Assembly: GCF_016861975.1 (NCBI RefSeq)
Contig: NZ_BOMB01000010.1
Coordinates: 186,001 to 250,000, forward strand
Direction of reading: 5' to 3'
DNA: 64,000 bases
From: Actinocatenispora rupis
GTDB taxonomy: Bacteria > Actinomycetota > Actinomycetes > Mycobacteriales > Micromonosporaceae
The notes under the pieces are model-generated. The model saw nothing but the letters and a program-made list of their open reading frames with translations. It had not been told where the DNA came from and searched no databases. Positions 1 to 9,110 of this stretch are shown here, piece by piece (position 1 is the stretch's first letter; the number at the start of each line of letters is the position of its first letter). The position numbers and the translations under genes are program-made.

Positions 1-182
1 GGCCCGGCCGTCCAGGCCTCGATGTCCACAGTGGACCATCGGTGGCCGGCACCGACCGCCAGCTCGGCGCGCCCGCCGGCGGCGGTGACGGCGAGAGCCG
101 CGGCGTACAGGTCGGTGGGGGTGTCGGGCGGGGACGGGTCACCGGCCGGTCGAGCCGCCTCCGCGGTGATCGTGGACGTCAT
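1..182 (-). CDS. Class I SAM-dependent methyltransferase-like protein, N-terminal part only
   Basis: The gene runs off the left edge; only about 60 N-terminal residues are visible. Its ATG overlaps the stop of the upstream DUF2064 gene as ATGA, so it is the third gene of a tightly coupled GT2-DUF2064 operon. The visible stretch, with LYAAALAV, an RAELAVG turn and WSTVDIEAW, resembles the start of the methyltransferases commonly found after this gene pair in actinomycetes. No SAM-binding motif lies inside the window, so the assignment rests on that N-terminal pattern and on gene order. The WSTVDIE codons contain a copy of the dispersed GTCCACAGTGGAC palindrome. Confidence 0.55.
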   Translation of the reverse strand, partial: MTSTITAEAARPAGDPSPPDTPTDLYAAALAVTAAGGRAELAVGAGHRWSTVDIEAWTAG

Positions 183-835
183 GCGACGACCTCCGCGGGC
201 ACGCCGAGTTCGGCCGTGACGGCGGCGGCGAACCTGCTGCCCGCGCGGGATCCGAGCGCGGCGGCCACCGTACGGGCGTCGGCGGCGGTGTCGACGTCGC
301 GCAGCACCGGCAGGTCGGACACCCGGAGTCCGGTGCGCCGCAACGCGTCCGCGGTACGCGCGCCGGTCCGGTCGGTGGACATCGGTACGCCGCGCAGCGC
401 CGCGCCGTACGCGGGGTCGCGGAGCCCGAGCGCCCACCACCCGCCGTCCTCCGCGGCACCGAGTACGGCATCCACTGTGGACAGTCGGTCGATCGCGGCG
501 GTGAGCAGGCCCGGGTCCACCTGCGGCGTGTCCATCCCGATCAGCAGGCTGGCCGTACCCGGCCGGGCGCTGTCCGCGTACGCGTGGGCCAGCCGGTCGG
601 CGAGCCCGGTGCCGCGCTGCGGCAGTACGGTGACGCCGGGCGGGACGGGGACTCCGGCGCCGTCGAGTACCAGGACGCGGCGCGCGGCCGGGGTGGCGGC
701 GACGGCGTCGAGCGTGTCGGCCAGCGCGGCGGCGGCGATCCGGGCCGCCTGCTCCGGCGTGGCCGGCGGGCACAGCCGCGTCTTCACCCGCCCCGGCACC
801 GGCGCCTTCGCGACCACCAGCAGCTGTGTCCTCAT
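179..835 (-). CDS. DUF2064 / TIGR04282 family glycosyltransferase-A-like protein
   Basis: A 218-residue protein beginning MRTQLLVVAKAPVPGRVKTRL, the typical opening of the TIGR04282 (DUF2064) family. This family has a nucleotidyl/glycosyltransferase GT-A-like fold; its reaction is not firmly established. LLIGMDTPQVDPGLL is the metal/nucleotide-binding acidic segment and GGWWALGL the conserved aromatic segment. The ATG overlaps the stop of the upstream GT2 gene (ATGA) and its own stop overlaps the next start in the same way, so three genes are translationally coupled. By context it acts in synthesis of an envelope or secreted glycan. A copy of the dispersed palindrome (470-485) lies within the coding region. 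Confidence 0.85.
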   Translation of the reverse strand: MRTQLLVVAKAPVPGRVKTRLCPPATPEQAARIAAAALADTLDAVAATPAARRVLVLDGAGVPVPPGVTVLPQRGTGLADRLAHAYADSARPGTASLLIGMDTPQVDPGLLTAAIDRLSTVDAVLGAAEDGGWWALGLRDPAYGAALRGVPMSTDRTGARTADALRRTGLRVSDLPVLRDVDTAADARTVAAALGSRAGSRFAAAVTAELGVPAEVVA

Positions 836-1497
836 TGGACGGTCTCCGTCCGCAGCACGCGACCCATGTCCCGTACGGCACGGGCGGTCCCGCGCACGGT
901 GCCGGTGACCTTCGACCGGGTGCCGGCCGCGCGCGGGCCGTACCGGACGTCGACCTCGTGCACCCGCCACCCCGCGGATGCCGCCCGCAGCACCATTTCC
1001 AGCGGGTACCCGAAGCGGCGGTCGGTCAGGTCGAGCCCGAGCAGCGCCGTACGCCGGGCGGCGCGCATCGGACCCAGGTCGTGCAGCGGCACCCCGGACC
1101 GCCGGCGCAGGACCGCGGCCAGGAACGCGTTGGCGCAGCGGGCATGCACCGGCCACGCCCCGCGTACGGTGCGGCGCCGCCGCCCGAGTACGAGGTCGGC
1201 CGCACCGGTGCGGACGGGGTCGGCGACGCGGTCGAGTTCGGCGGGGTCGAGCGAGCCGTCGGCGTCGGCGAAACAGACGATGTCGGCGGACGCGGCGCGC
1301 AGCCCGGCGTGCGCGGCGGCGCCGAACCCGCGCTGCGGCACGTCCACCACCGTCGCACCGTACGCGCGGGCCACGTCGGCGGAGCCGTCCGTCGAGCCGT
1401 TGTCGGCGACGATCGCCCGGTACCCGGGAGGGATCCGGGACAGTACCCAGGGCAGTGCGGCGGCCTCGTCGAGACAGGGCAGGATCACGTCGGTCAT
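832..1497 (-). CDS. Family 2 glycosyltransferase
   Basis: A 221-residue cytosolic GT2 enzyme. It starts MTDVILPCLDEAAALPWVL, followed by ADNGSTDGS (nucleotide-binding) and CFADADGSLDP (DXD-type metal site). The lack of membrane segments suggests transfer from a sugar nucleotide to a soluble or lipid acceptor, as in dolichol-phosphate-mannose-synthase-like members. It is first in a minus-strand operon with the DUF2064 protein and the methyltransferase. The conserved trio suggests one pathway, but the sugar and acceptor cannot be read from sequence. Its promoter must lie in the repeat-rich region upstream. Confidence 0.88.
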   Translation of the reverse strand: MTDVILPCLDEAAALPWVLSRIPPGYRAIVADNGSTDGSADVARAYGATVVDVPQRGFGAAAHAGLRAASADIVCFADADGSLDPAELDRVADPVRTGAADLVLGRRRRTVRGAWPVHARCANAFLAAVLRRRSGVPLHDLGPMRAARRTALLGLDLTDRRFGYPLEMVLRAASAGWRVHEVDVRYGPRAAGTRSKVTGTVRGTARAVRDMGRVLRTETVQ

Positions 1498-1530
1498 GGC
1501 CGGAACCTAGCCGTACCAACCCATCCACGA

Positions 1531-1830
1531 CTCTTACGAACCGCGAACGCCGCGCCGCGGACGCTCCAGCGACCACCGATCGCGAACGTCGCTCGCATCC
1601 CTCGCGGCCGTGAACGTCCCGCAAACCTTACGAACCACGAACACCGCACCGCTGACGCTCCAGCGACCACCCGCCGCGCCGGTCGCGAACGTCGCTCGCA
1701 TCTCTGCCGGACGGCGAACATCACGATCCACGAACGTCCGCCACGGCGCGCCCGGCGAAACGGCCGGCCGCATCCCCGACGTACCGCGAAGCGGCGCATC
1801 TCTTACGAACCGCGAACGTCCCGGCGGACC
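1531..1830. repeat. Imperfect ~96-bp repeats in a divergent intergenic region
   Basis: The 372-bp gap between the GT2 gene and the plus-strand membrane protein holds no convincing gene. It has two copies of an approximately 96-bp unit, from about 1532 and 1628, sharing TTACGAACC, GACGCTCCAGCGACCAC and CGCGAACGTCGCTCGCATC. A degraded third part follows, and TTACGAACCGCGAAC recurs at about 1803. The gap must carry promoters for both directions. Whether the repeat is regulatory or selfish is not clear. Confidence 0.75.
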
Positions 1831-1869
1831 GGCGGTGCCGGCGGCGTTGCGGCGGCTAGGGTCGGCGGC

Positions 1870-3234
1870 ATGACCGGCACCCTGCCCGCCGTGCGGGACG
1901 AGACGGCGGTACGGCGGCGGCGGATCACCGCGCCCGGTGCCGTACTCGCCGCGGGCGTGGTGCTCGTGGCGGCGAGCCGGATCGCGGGCGCGTGGGTGAA
2001 CCGGACGCACGACCTGCTGCACATCGGCGGCACGTACCCGATTGCTGGGTCGTGGCGGTCGGCGTGGTCCTGGTGGCTGCCGGTCCCGGTGGTGGTCGCG
2101 GTGGCGCTGCTGGTGCTGTGGCCGCGGGTGGTGGCGCGGCTGCGCTGGGGTCGGCTGCTGGCGGCGGCGACCGTGGTGTCCGCGGCGTGGGCGGTCGCGC
2201 TGTCGCTGGCCGACGGTCCGGCCGGGCTCACCGGGCCGCTCGCCCCGTTCCAGCAGTACCCGCACGACGTGCCGCGGGTGACCGACCTCGGGACGTACCT
2301 GTCGACGTTCGCGCGGCACGTGGTGGATCCGGCGAACGGTCCGGTGTGGACGGTGCACGTCGGCGGTCACCCACCCGGCGCGCTCGGCCTTTTCGTTGTA
2401 CTGCAACGGATCGGGCTCGGCGGTCTCGGCCCCGCCGCGGCGGTGTGCATCGCCGGTGGCGCGCTCGCGGTGCCGAGCGTGCTCGCGGTGACCCGGCTGT
2501 TCGGCGGTACGGCGACCGCCCGCCGTGCCGCGCTGTTCGTGCCGCTGGCGCCGGCGGCGCTGTGGGTGGCCACGAGCGCGGACGCGCTGTTCGCCGGGAT
2601 CGGCGCCGCCGGGCTGTGCGCCCTCGCGTACGCGGCGGCCCGGCGCGGACCGTCCGCCGACCTGCTCGCCGCGCTCGGCGGCCTCGCCCTCGGCTGCTGC
2701 CTGTTCCTCTCGTACGGCCTTGCGCTGCTCGTCGTGCCGGCCCTCGCCGTCGTACTCGTCCAGCGCCGGATCCGGCCCCTGCTGATCGGTGCCGCCGTCG
2801 TACTCGCGCTGCTGGCGCTGGCGTACGCGGCGGGATTCGACTGGTGGCACGGGCTTTCGCTCGCCGCGGAACGCACCCGCACCGGCACCCGCGACGCGCA
2901 TCCACCGACCGTCTGGCAGGACCGACCCACCTGGTACTTCGCGTTCGCGGACGTGGCCGCGCTGGCGGTCGCCCTCGGCCCCGCCGTACTCCTCGGGCTC
3001 GGTCGGCTGGCGGACCGGCGGATGGCGGTACTGCCGGCCGCGGTCGGGGTCGCGGTCCTTGCCGCGCTGGTGTCGGACCTGTCGAAGGGCGAGGTGGAGC
3101 GGATCTGGCTGCCGTTCGCCGTCTGGCTGCTGCCGTGCGCGGCGTTGCTGCCCGCCCGCCGGGCCCGTTCGATGCTCGCGGTACAACTGGGGTGGGCGGT
3201 GCTGATCGCCGTGACGGTACGGACCTGGTGGTGA
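1870..3234 (+). CDS. Polytopic membrane protein, glycosyltransferase-like
   Basis: A 454-residue protein with roughly 10-11 hydrophobic segments and an extracytoplasmic-looking loop near residue 160 containing WTVHVGGHPPGALGLF. The HPPG element after a long first loop recalls GT-C polyprenyl-phosphate-sugar-dependent transferases (mannosyltransferase-like). The family assignment is by architecture, not by a diagnostic motif. The start follows GTCGGCGGC closely. Its stop overlaps the GTG of the response regulator (GTGA), so it is co-translated with a two-component system. That suggests the system responds to, or controls, this envelope function. Confidence 0.72.
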   Translation: MTGTLPAVRDETAVRRRRITAPGAVLAAGVVLVAASRIAGAWVNRTHDLLHIGGTYPIAGSWRSAWSWWLPVPVVVAVALLVLWPRVVARLRWGRLLAAATVVSAAWAVALSLADGPAGLTGPLAPFQQYPHDVPRVTDLGTYLSTFARHVVDPANGPVWTVHVGGHPPGALGLFVVLQRIGLGGLGPAAAVCIAGGALAVPSVLAVTRLFGGTATARRAALFVPLAPAALWVATSADALFAGIGAAGLCALAYAAARRGPSADLLAALGGLALGCCLFLSYGLALLVVPALAVVLVQRRIRPLLIGAAVVLALLALAYAAGFDWWHGLSLAAERTRTGTRDAHPPTVWQDRPTWYFAFADVAALAVALGPAVLLGLGRLADRRMAVLPAAVGVAVLAALVSDLSKGEVERIWLPFAVWLLPCAALLPARRARSMLAVQLGWAVLIAVTVRTWW

Positions 3235-3935
3235 GCGTGGTGGCGGCACGGACGGCCCGGGTACTGGTGGTCGACGACGATCCGACGGTGTCGGACGTGG
3301 TCCGGCGGTACCTCCAGCGGGACGGCATGGACGTCCGGCTCGCGGCGGACGGGCCGGCGGCGCTGGTCGAGTTCGCCGAGTACCGGCCGGATCTGGTGGT
3401 GCTGGACCTGATGCTGCCCGGCATGGACGGCATCGAGGTGTGCCGGCGGATGCGTGCCGGCGCGGACGTGGCGGTGATCATGCTGACCGCGCTCGGCGAG
3501 GAGTCCGACCGGGTACTCGGCCTGTCCACCGGCGCGGACGACTACGTGACGAAACCGTTCAGTCCGCGCGAACTGGCGCTGCGGGTGCGTTCGGTGCTGC
3601 GCCGGTCGTACCGGCCGGACGAGGGGCCGACCCGGCTGGTGGACGGCGACCTGGTGGTGGACGTCGCGGCGCGGACCGCCACGCTGGGCGGCGCCGTCCT
3701 CGCGCTGACCGTCCGCGAGTTCGACCTGCTGGCGTTCCTGATGCGGCACCCGGGCCGGGCGTACCGGCGGGCGGAGCTGCTGGAGGAGGTGTGGGGGTGG
3801 ACGTTCGGCGACCACTCGACCGTGACGGTGCACGTACGGCGGCTGCGGGAGAAGGTCGAGCCCGACTCGTCCGCCCCGAACCGGATCGTCACCGTCTGGG
3901 GCGTCGGCTACCGGTACGAACCGGCCGTGCCGTGA
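3231..3935 (+). CDS. OmpR-family response regulator
   Basis: A 234-residue regulator. The receiver domain (about residues 10-125) has the acidic pocket VDDDP, the phospho-acceptor Asp59 in [13 protein letters not shown], and K in YVTKPF. The winged-helix DNA-binding domain (about 140-230) has [18 protein letters not shown] and a [11 protein letters not shown] recognition helix. GTG is taken as the start because it overlaps the upstream stop and the next in-frame start would cut the receiver. It is paired with the histidine kinase 19 bp downstream. Targets are unknown; the membrane protein in the same operon is the obvious candidate. Confidence 0.93.
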   Translation: MSVVAARTARVLVVDDDPTVSDVVRRYLQRDGMDVRLAADGPAALVEFAEYRPDLVVLDLMLPGMDGIEVCRRMRAGADVAVIMLTALGEESDRVLGLSTGADDYVTKPFSPRELALRVRSVLRRSYRPDEGPTRLVDGDLVVDVAARTATLGGAVLALTVREFDLLAFLMRHPGRAYRRAELLEEVWGWTFGDHSTVTVHVRRLREKVEPDSSAPNRIVTVWGVGYRYEPAVP

Positions 3936-3954
3936 CCGTACCGGGGGAGGCGTC

Positions 3955-4959
3955 ATGACCGACCGGGTCCTCGTCGTCCTGATCGCGCTCGGCTGCTCGC
4001 TGGCGGTCGCGCTGCCCGGCGCCGCCGTACTGCGACGGTCCGGCCGCCGGTCGGTCACCGCGCACATCGCCGTCCTCGTCGCGGTCGCGGTGCTCGCCGT
4101 CGTCGCCGGCGTCGTCGGTACGGCGCTCGCCATGTTCATCTCGCCGCACGACCTGGCCGTACTGCTGACCGTGGTGGCGGTGGCCGGCGCGGTGAGCCTC
4201 GCGGTCGCGTCGTGGCTGGGGCGCCGGCTCGCCGCGGACAGCGTGTGGGCGGCCGAGGCGCGCGAACGGGAGCGCCGCGTCGAGGCGAGCCGCCGCGAAC
4301 TCGTCGCCTGGGTCAGCCACGACCTGCGCAGCCCGCTCGCCGGGCTGCGCGCGATGGCCGAGGCGCTGGAGGACGACGTGGTGTCGGACGCGGCCACGGT
4401 CGCCGACTACCACCACCGGATCCGGGTGGAGACCGACCGGATGGCCGGGCTCGTCGACGACCTGTTCGAACTGTCCCGGATCAACGCCGGCGCGCTGCGG
4501 CTGACGCTGTCGGCGGTGTCCCTCGGCGACCTGGTGTCCGACGCGATCTCCTCCGCCGCACCGTTGGCCGCCGCGAAGCGGGTCCGGCTCGTCGCCGCCG
4601 CCACCGGCTGGCCCGTTGTACGCGGCAGCGAGCCCGAACTCTCCCGGGTACTCGCGAACCTGCTGCGCAACGCGATCCGGCACACCCCACCGGACGGCAC
4701 CATCAGCCTCACCGGCGGTACGGACCCGGCGGGGGGCTGGTTCGCGGTCGCCGACGCCTGCGGCGGCATCCCCGAGCGGGACCTGCCGCGCGTGTTCGAC
4801 GTGGCGTTCCGCGGCGAGGCCGCCCGTACGCCGCGGCCCGCCGGCGGTGGTGGCCTGGGCCTGGCGATCGTCCGGGGCCTGGTCGAGGCGCACGCCGGTC
4901 GCGTCACCGTGGCCAACGAGGGCCCCGGCTGCCGGTTCGAGGTCCAGCTCCCCGCCTGA
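3955..4959 (+). CDS. Sensor histidine kinase (HisKA/HATPase_c)
   Basis: A 334-residue membrane kinase. Two or three hydrophobic segments lie in residues 8-90 with only short loops between them, so it is an intramembrane-sensing or short-loop sensor rather than one with a large periplasmic domain. His122 in [12 protein letters not shown] is the phosphorylation site. The N box is [12 protein letters not shown], the G1-type box VADACGGIP and the G2 box [12 protein letters not shown]. All kinase motifs are present. It partners the regulator just upstream, and a GGGGGAGG ribosome binding site precedes the ATG. Confidence 0.92.
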   Translation: MTDRVLVVLIALGCSLAVALPGAAVLRRSGRRSVTAHIAVLVAVAVLAVVAGVVGTALAMFISPHDLAVLLTVVAVAGAVSLAVASWLGRRLAADSVWAAEARERERRVEASRRELVAWVSHDLRSPLAGLRAMAEALEDDVVSDAATVADYHHRIRVETDRMAGLVDDLFELSRINAGALRLTLSAVSLGDLVSDAISSAAPLAAAKRVRLVAAATGWPVVRGSEPELSRVLANLLRNAIRHTPPDGTISLTGGTDPAGGWFAVADACGGIPERDLPRVFDVAFRGEAARTPRPAGGGGLGLAIVRGLVEAHAGRVTVANEGPGCRFEVQLPA

Positions 4960-5076
4960 CCCGGACCGACGCTTCGGGTGCGCGCCGGCCACCTCCGCGC
5001 GTCGCCGGCCGTCCGCCCGATCCCGCCGAGCCACCCGACGAGGTACGGTGGGCGCCGGTGCGGGAGGAGCGGTGGG

Positions 5077-5235
5077 ATGCGGTCGAACACGGCGCGACGG
5101 GTGGTGACGGCGCTGCTGCTGTGTCTTGCGGTCGTGACGGCGCTGATCGGCATTCCCGTCCCGATCGCGCCCCGCACGGTGCGCCACCTCAAGCAGGAGA
5201 GCGCCCAGTCCCAGCAGTACGAGCGCCCCGCCTGA
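5077..5235 (+). CDS. Small single-pass membrane protein
   Basis: A predicted 52-residue protein. It has a basic N-terminus (MRSNTARR), one hydrophobic helix (VVTALLLCLAVVTALIGI) and a polar tail ending QQYERPA. A good ribosome binding site, GGGAGGAG, lies about 9 bases before the ATG, which is the main reason to accept it. It follows the two-component operon by 117 bp. No family is recognised; it may be a small modulator of the nearby sensor kinase, which is inference from position only. Confidence 0.45.
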   Translation: MRSNTARRVVTALLLCLAVVTALIGIPVPIAPRTVRHLKQESAQSQQYERPA

Positions 5236-5249
5236 CCCGCCCGGCGCCG

Positions 5250-5388
5250 ACGCGCGACGCGGCGACCACGCGCAACGCGCGACGCGGTAACGACCTGCAA
5301 TGCGCGACGCGGTGAGCCCGGGGACGACGCGCTACGCGGTGACGACGACCGAGTGCGCGACGCGGCGACGACCTACGACGCGGGCGGC
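5250..5388. repeat. Short GCGCGACGCGG repeats between convergent genes
   Basis: Five imperfect repeats around the core GCGCGACGCGGTGACGAC fill the gap between the small plus-strand gene and the epimerase gene ending at 5395. Spacing is irregular, 20-40 bp. No clear hairpin terminator is seen. The gap holds no gene. Confidence 0.6.
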
Positions 5389-5394
5389 GGCGGG

Positions 5395-6426
5395 TCAGGC
5401 GCGCAGCGCGGCGGTGGCGAACTCGGCGACACCCTCCGCGAACCCGGTCGTGGCACGGAATCCGAGGTCGGCGGCGGCGCGGTCGGGCGCGGCGACCACG
5501 TGCCGCACGTCGCCGAGCCGGTACTGTCCGGTCACCTCCGGCGCCGGTCCGCCGAACGCCTCGGCCAGCGCCGCCGCCATCTCGCCCACCGTGTGCGGCT
5601 GCCCGGACGCCACGTTGTACGCGTGGAAGCCGTCGCGCGGCGCGGCGAGGGCGGCGAGGTTCGCCGCGGCCACGTCACGTACGTGCACGAAGTCGCGCCG
5701 CTGCCCGCCGTCCTCGTACACGCGTGGGGGTTCGCCGCGTTCGAGGGCGGAGCGGAACAGCGCGGCGACGCCGGCGTACGGGGTGTCGCGCGGCATCCGC
5801 GGCCCGTACACGTTGTGGTAGCGCAGGGCGGTGACGGCGCCGCCGGTGGTCCGGGCCCAGGCGGCGGCAAGGTGTTCCTGCGCCAGTTTCGTTGCGGCAT
5901 ACGTGTTTCGCGGGTCTGTCGGGGCGTCCTCGGCGACGAGCCCGGACGCGAGCCACGATCCGCAGTCCGGGCAGCGCGGCTCGTACCGGCCGGCGTCGAG
6001 GTCGTCGGCGCGGCGCGGGCCGGGGTGTACGGTGCCGTGACCGGGGCAGGTGTAGCGGCCCTCGCCGTACACGACCATGGAGGACGCGAGGACGAGTCGG
6101 CGCACGCCCGCGCGGGCCATCCCGGCGAGCAGCACGGCGGTGCCGAGGTCGTTGCAGCCCACGTACTCCGGGGTGTCGTCGGTGTCGACGCCGAGCCCGA
6201 CCATGGCCGCCTGGTGCACCACGGCGTCCACATCGGACAGTACGGTCCGGACGGTGTCGGCGTCGCGCACGTCCCCGCGCACCCACTCACCGTCCACATA
6301 GGACGGTACGGACCGGTGCGCGGCCGGGTGCAGCACGTCCAGCACCCGTACCCGTTCCCCGGCCGCACGCAGCGCGTCGACCACGTGCGACCCGATGAAC
6401 CCGGCCCCGCCGGTCACCAGGATCAC
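5395..6426 (-). CDS. NAD-dependent epimerase/dehydratase (extended SDR) with a CxxH...CxxC insert
   Basis: A 343-residue extended short-chain dehydrogenase/reductase. The Rossmann motif ILVTGGAGFIGSHVV is at the extreme N-terminus and the catalytic YAATK (Tyr-x3-Lys) near residue 176. LRYHNVYGPRM and RRDFVHVRDVA mark the substrate domain of nucleotide-sugar epimerases. Residues about 126-156 contain an insertion with CPGH and CPDC pairs, suggesting a small zinc-binding loop not present in classical GalE. It likely acts on a sugar nucleotide feeding the neighbouring glycosyltransferases. The gene carries an inverted repeat, ACCGTCC-N5-GGACGGT (6289-6307), of the dispersed palindrome family. 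Confidence 0.88.
   Translation of the reverse strand: MILVTGGAGFIGSHVVDALRAAGERVRVLDVLHPAAHRSVPSYVDGEWVRGDVRDADTVRTVLSDVDAVVHQAAMVGLGVDTDDTPEYVGCNDLGTAVLLAGMARAGVRRLVLASSMVVYGEGRYTCPGHGTVHPGPRRADDLDAGRYEPRCPDCGSWLASGLVAEDAPTDPRNTYAATKLAQEHLAAAWARTTGGAVTALRYHNVYGPRMPRDTPYAGVAALFRSALERGEPPRVYEDGGQRRDFVHVRDVAAANLAALAAPRDGFHAYNVASGQPHTVGEMAAALAEAFGGPAPEVTGQYRLGDVRHVVAAPDRAAADLGFRATTGFAEGVAEFATAALRA
6289..6307. repeat. Palindromic element copy inside the epimerase gene
   Basis: ACCGTCCACATAGGACGGT: perfect 7-bp arms with a 5-base spacer. It matches the dispersed element seen elsewhere in the window at 8071, 17985, 45695, 48371, 57889 and other sites. Confidence 0.6.
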
Positions 6427-6542
6427 CGCGTACCGCCCGGTGCCGTGCCGTGCCCGCCCATCCCCGCCTCCGTCGTCCGCCGGTCTCCGGACCGGACGCT
6501 ACCGGCGTCGACGGCCGGCGGATCTTAGGAAACGGTGACGCC

Positions 6543-8012
6543 TCACCCGGTGTGCGCGACCTCGGTGCGCCAGATCGCCGGCCAGCCGCGCCGCAGCCCG
6601 CGGCACACCCACAGCGGCCCGCCGTTCTCGTCGTTGTCGGTCGTCACGTGCTCGTCGATCCGCCCCGCCGGCCGTACGTCGGTGAACCAGCGGCGCAGCA
6701 GCGCGGGCGAGCCGTACCCGACGACGAGGGCGACGTCGGCACCGGTCGGCGGGGCACCGAAGTCGGCCATCGAGTTGTGCCCCGAGTACGCCCGGGGCAG
6801 GCCGCGCGCCGGACCGTACCGGGCGACGGCGCCGGCCTCGCCGTAGTTGCCGGTGAGGATCACCGCGCGGGCCCGCTCGTCCACCGGCATCCGCCGGTAT
6901 GCCGCGGCCAGTGAGTCGGTGAACGCCGGCCAGCCGACCGTCTCGCCCGCGTCGTAGTTCGCCGCCGTCACGAACCCGGGCAGCCGGTCGCCGGGCAGCG
7001 TCGGCAGCAGCAGTACGGCGGAGGCGACCGCCGCGACCGCCGCGCCCACCACCAACCAGCGCCGCTTCATCCACGCGGTCACCGGTACCGCGCCCGCCGC
7101 GGCGAGGACGAGCAGCAGCGGCGCGTCGTAGTACCCCTTGCCGCCGGCGACGAGGACGAGCGCGAACGCCACCAGCCACGCCCACGCCAGCGACCGGAAC
7201 CGTCGCCACGCCGGGTCGCGCAGCAGGACCACCAGCCCGGCGACCCACACCGGTACCGCGACCGGACTGATGATGACGAGCTGGAGCAGCAACGCCGACA
7301 GCCGACCCGAGTACGAGCCGTCGCCGGAGGCGATCCGGCCGGCCACGCCGAGCTGCGGGAACCCGTGCAGCGCCTGCCATCCCGCGTACGGCAGCGCGAA
7401 CAGCACCGCGATCCCGGCCGCCGCCAGCACCCACCGGTCGCGCAGCAGCCGGCGCGGCCCGGCGATCGCGACGCCGGCCACCAGCGCCAGGCCGAGCAGC
7501 GCGGGCAGCGGCTTGTTCAGCATCCCGACGCCGAGCGCGAGCCCGGCACCGAGCGTCCACCGGGTGTCGCCGGTACGCAGCACGCGTACCACGAACCAGA
7601 CGGCGGCCAGCCACAGCGTCACGTCCGCCGTGGTCGTACTGAGGATGTGGCCCGGCACGAGGACGATGCCGGAGATCGCGGCGACCGCGGCGGCGACCGT
7701 GCGCGCCGCCGGACCGGCGCCGAACTCCCGCGCGATCGCCCCCACCAGCACCACGCTCGCCCCGGCCAGCAGCGCCGATGGCAGCCGGAGTACGACGAGG
7801 TTGTCCGGCGCGACCGCCTGCGCCAGCCACGCCAGCGCCGGCGTCAGCGGCCCCTGGTCGACGAAGCCCCACGCCAGATGCCGTGCGCAGAGCAGGAAGT
7901 AGAGCTCGTCGCGGTGGTAGCCGTACCGCCCGGACAGGGCGACGAGCAGCACCGTCACCGTGCCACCGAGCAGCCAGGGGCCGGCGGTCCGTGTTCCGCG
8001 TTCTCCGGTCAC
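6543..8012 (-). CDS. GT39-family (ArnT/PMT-like) membrane glycosyltransferase
   Basis: A 489-residue polytopic protein. The first periplasmic loop has GRYGYHRDELYFLLCARHLAW, with the Asp-Glu pair typical of GT39 dolichyl/polyprenyl-phosphate-sugar transferases. WGFVDQGPLTPALAW and about 10-12 membrane segments follow. It would move a sugar from a polyprenyl phosphate to an extracytoplasmic acceptor, using a donor such as the GT2 enzyme could make. The GTG at 8012 is preferred because the hydrophobic core follows at once. An upstream in-frame GTG at 8078 lies within the palindrome at 8071 and would add 22 basic residues. Confidence 0.85.
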   Translation of the reverse strand: MTGERGTRTAGPWLLGGTVTVLLVALSGRYGYHRDELYFLLCARHLAWGFVDQGPLTPALAWLAQAVAPDNLVVLRLPSALLAGASVVLVGAIAREFGAGPAARTVAAAVAAISGIVLVPGHILSTTTADVTLWLAAVWFVVRVLRTGDTRWTLGAGLALGVGMLNKPLPALLGLALVAGVAIAGPRRLLRDRWVLAAAGIAVLFALPYAGWQALHGFPQLGVAGRIASGDGSYSGRLSALLLQLVIISPVAVPVWVAGLVVLLRDPAWRRFRSLAWAWLVAFALVLVAGGKGYYDAPLLLVLAAAGAVPVTAWMKRRWLVVGAAVAAVASAVLLLPTLPGDRLPGFVTAANYDAGETVGWPAFTDSLAAAYRRMPVDERARAVILTGNYGEAGAVARYGPARGLPRAYSGHNSMADFGAPPTGADVALVVGYGSPALLRRWFTDVRPAGRIDEHVTTDNDENGGPLWVCRGLRRGWPAIWRTEVAHTG

Positions 8013-8070
8013 GCCAACAGGATCCCGTACCCGCGCCAGCGCCGGCACCGCCGAACGGCCGGAACCTCGA

Positions 8071-8086
8071 CCGTCCACTGTGGAGA
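8071..8086. repeat. Palindromic element copy (CCGTCCACTGTGGAGA)
   Basis: A copy of the dispersed palindrome in the 75-bp gap between two co-directional minus-strand genes, just after the TAXI gene stop. It could act in RNA 3'-end formation or protein binding; the sequence does not decide. Confidence 0.55.
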
Positions 8087-8087
8087 C

Positions 8088-9110
8088 TCAGGTGTACGGC
8101 TTCGTCGAGCGGTAGTACGCCTCGGCGCCCGGGTGCAGCGCCAGCGGGTACGTCTCGATCGCCGACCGGGTGGTGAGCTGGCGGGCCTCGTCGTGCGCCG
8201 CGACCAGATCCGCCCGGTGGTCGAACAGCAGCCGGGTCAGCGCCGCCACCGACGCCGCCGACCGGTCCGCCGCCGTGAACAGCAGGTTGTGGATGCCGAA
8301 CGTCTGCACCGGCGGCAGCCGGTAGACCCCGTGCGCCAGCGTGCGCCGCTCGTACACCTCGCCGTAGCGGGCCTGGAGCTGCGGTACGGAGGAGTCGAGC
8401 GGCACGATCCGGACGCCCGGGTCGTGCCCGGCCAGCGCGGCGACCGCCGGCGTCGGCACCCCGCCGGAGAAGAAGAACCCGTCCAGCCGCCCGCTGCGCA
8501 ACGCCCGCGCGGACTCCTCCGCACCCCACCGGTGCAGCTGCAGCGCGTCGGCCGGCACGTCGGCGATCCGCAGCAGCCGGTTCACGATCAGCTCGGTACC
8601 CGAGCCCGGCGAGCCCACCGACACCCGCCGCCCCCGCACCCCCGCCAGCGTACGGATCGGGCCGTCGGCGCGGACCACCAGCTGCATCAGGTCGTCGTAC
8701 ATGCCGGCGACGGCGGCGACCGGCAGCCGCCGGTGGAACGGCGGGCTCCCGTCGCTGGCCAGCATCGCCGCGTCGACCGTGGCGAAGCCGACGTCGGCCT
8801 TCCCGGCCGCCACCAGGTCGAGGTTGTCGACCGCGGCGCCGGTGTGCAGCACCGTCGTCGGGATGTGCCACTGGGCGCGCGCGGCGGCGGCGATGGCGGC
8901 ACCGAGCTTCGCGTACACGCCGCCGACGCCGCCGGTGGCCAGGACGAGCCGGTCGAACGGTGGCTTCCGTGGGCCGCACCCGGCGAGACCGAGCCCGGCC
9001 AGCCCCGCCGCCCCCATCAGAGCGGTCCGCCGCCGCACCGCGCGCCCGCCACGCCCAGCGGCGCGGTCCGGCGCCGAACCCGCGCCCGGCAGCGCGGTCC
9101 GCCGCCTCAT
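8088..9110 (-). CDS. TAXI-family (TRAP-associated) solute-binding lipoprotein
   Basis: About 340 residues. It has a lipoprotein signal (GLAGLGLAGCG) followed by LVLATGGVGGVYAKLGAAIAAA, the hallmark opening of TAXI proteins, which in TRAP transporters bind C4-dicarboxylates or glutamate. No TRAP DctQ/M permease is nearby. Instead it is coupled by ATGA overlap to a histidine kinase, suggesting that it senses a ligand for the kinase rather than feeding a transporter. The start region is duplicated: ATG at 9110 and GTG at 9038 each sit in near-identical 32-bp sequences 72 bp apart. The GTG gives a standard-length signal peptide. Confidence 0.85.
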   Translation of the reverse strand: MRRRTALPGAGSAPDRAAGRGGRAVRRRTALMGAAGLAGLGLAGCGPRKPPFDRLVLATGGVGGVYAKLGAAIAAAARAQWHIPTTVLHTGAAVDNLDLVAAGKADVGFATVDAAMLASDGSPPFHRRLPVAAVAGMYDDLMQLVVRADGPIRTLAGVRGRRVSVGSPGSGTELIVNRLLRIADVPADALQLHRWGAEESARALRSGRLDGFFFSGGVPTPAVAALAGHDPGVRIVPLDSSVPQLQARYGEVYERRTLAHGVYRLPPVQTFGIHNLLFTAADRSAASVAALTRLLFDHRADLVAAHDEARQLTTRSAIETYPLALHPGAEAYYRSTKPYT

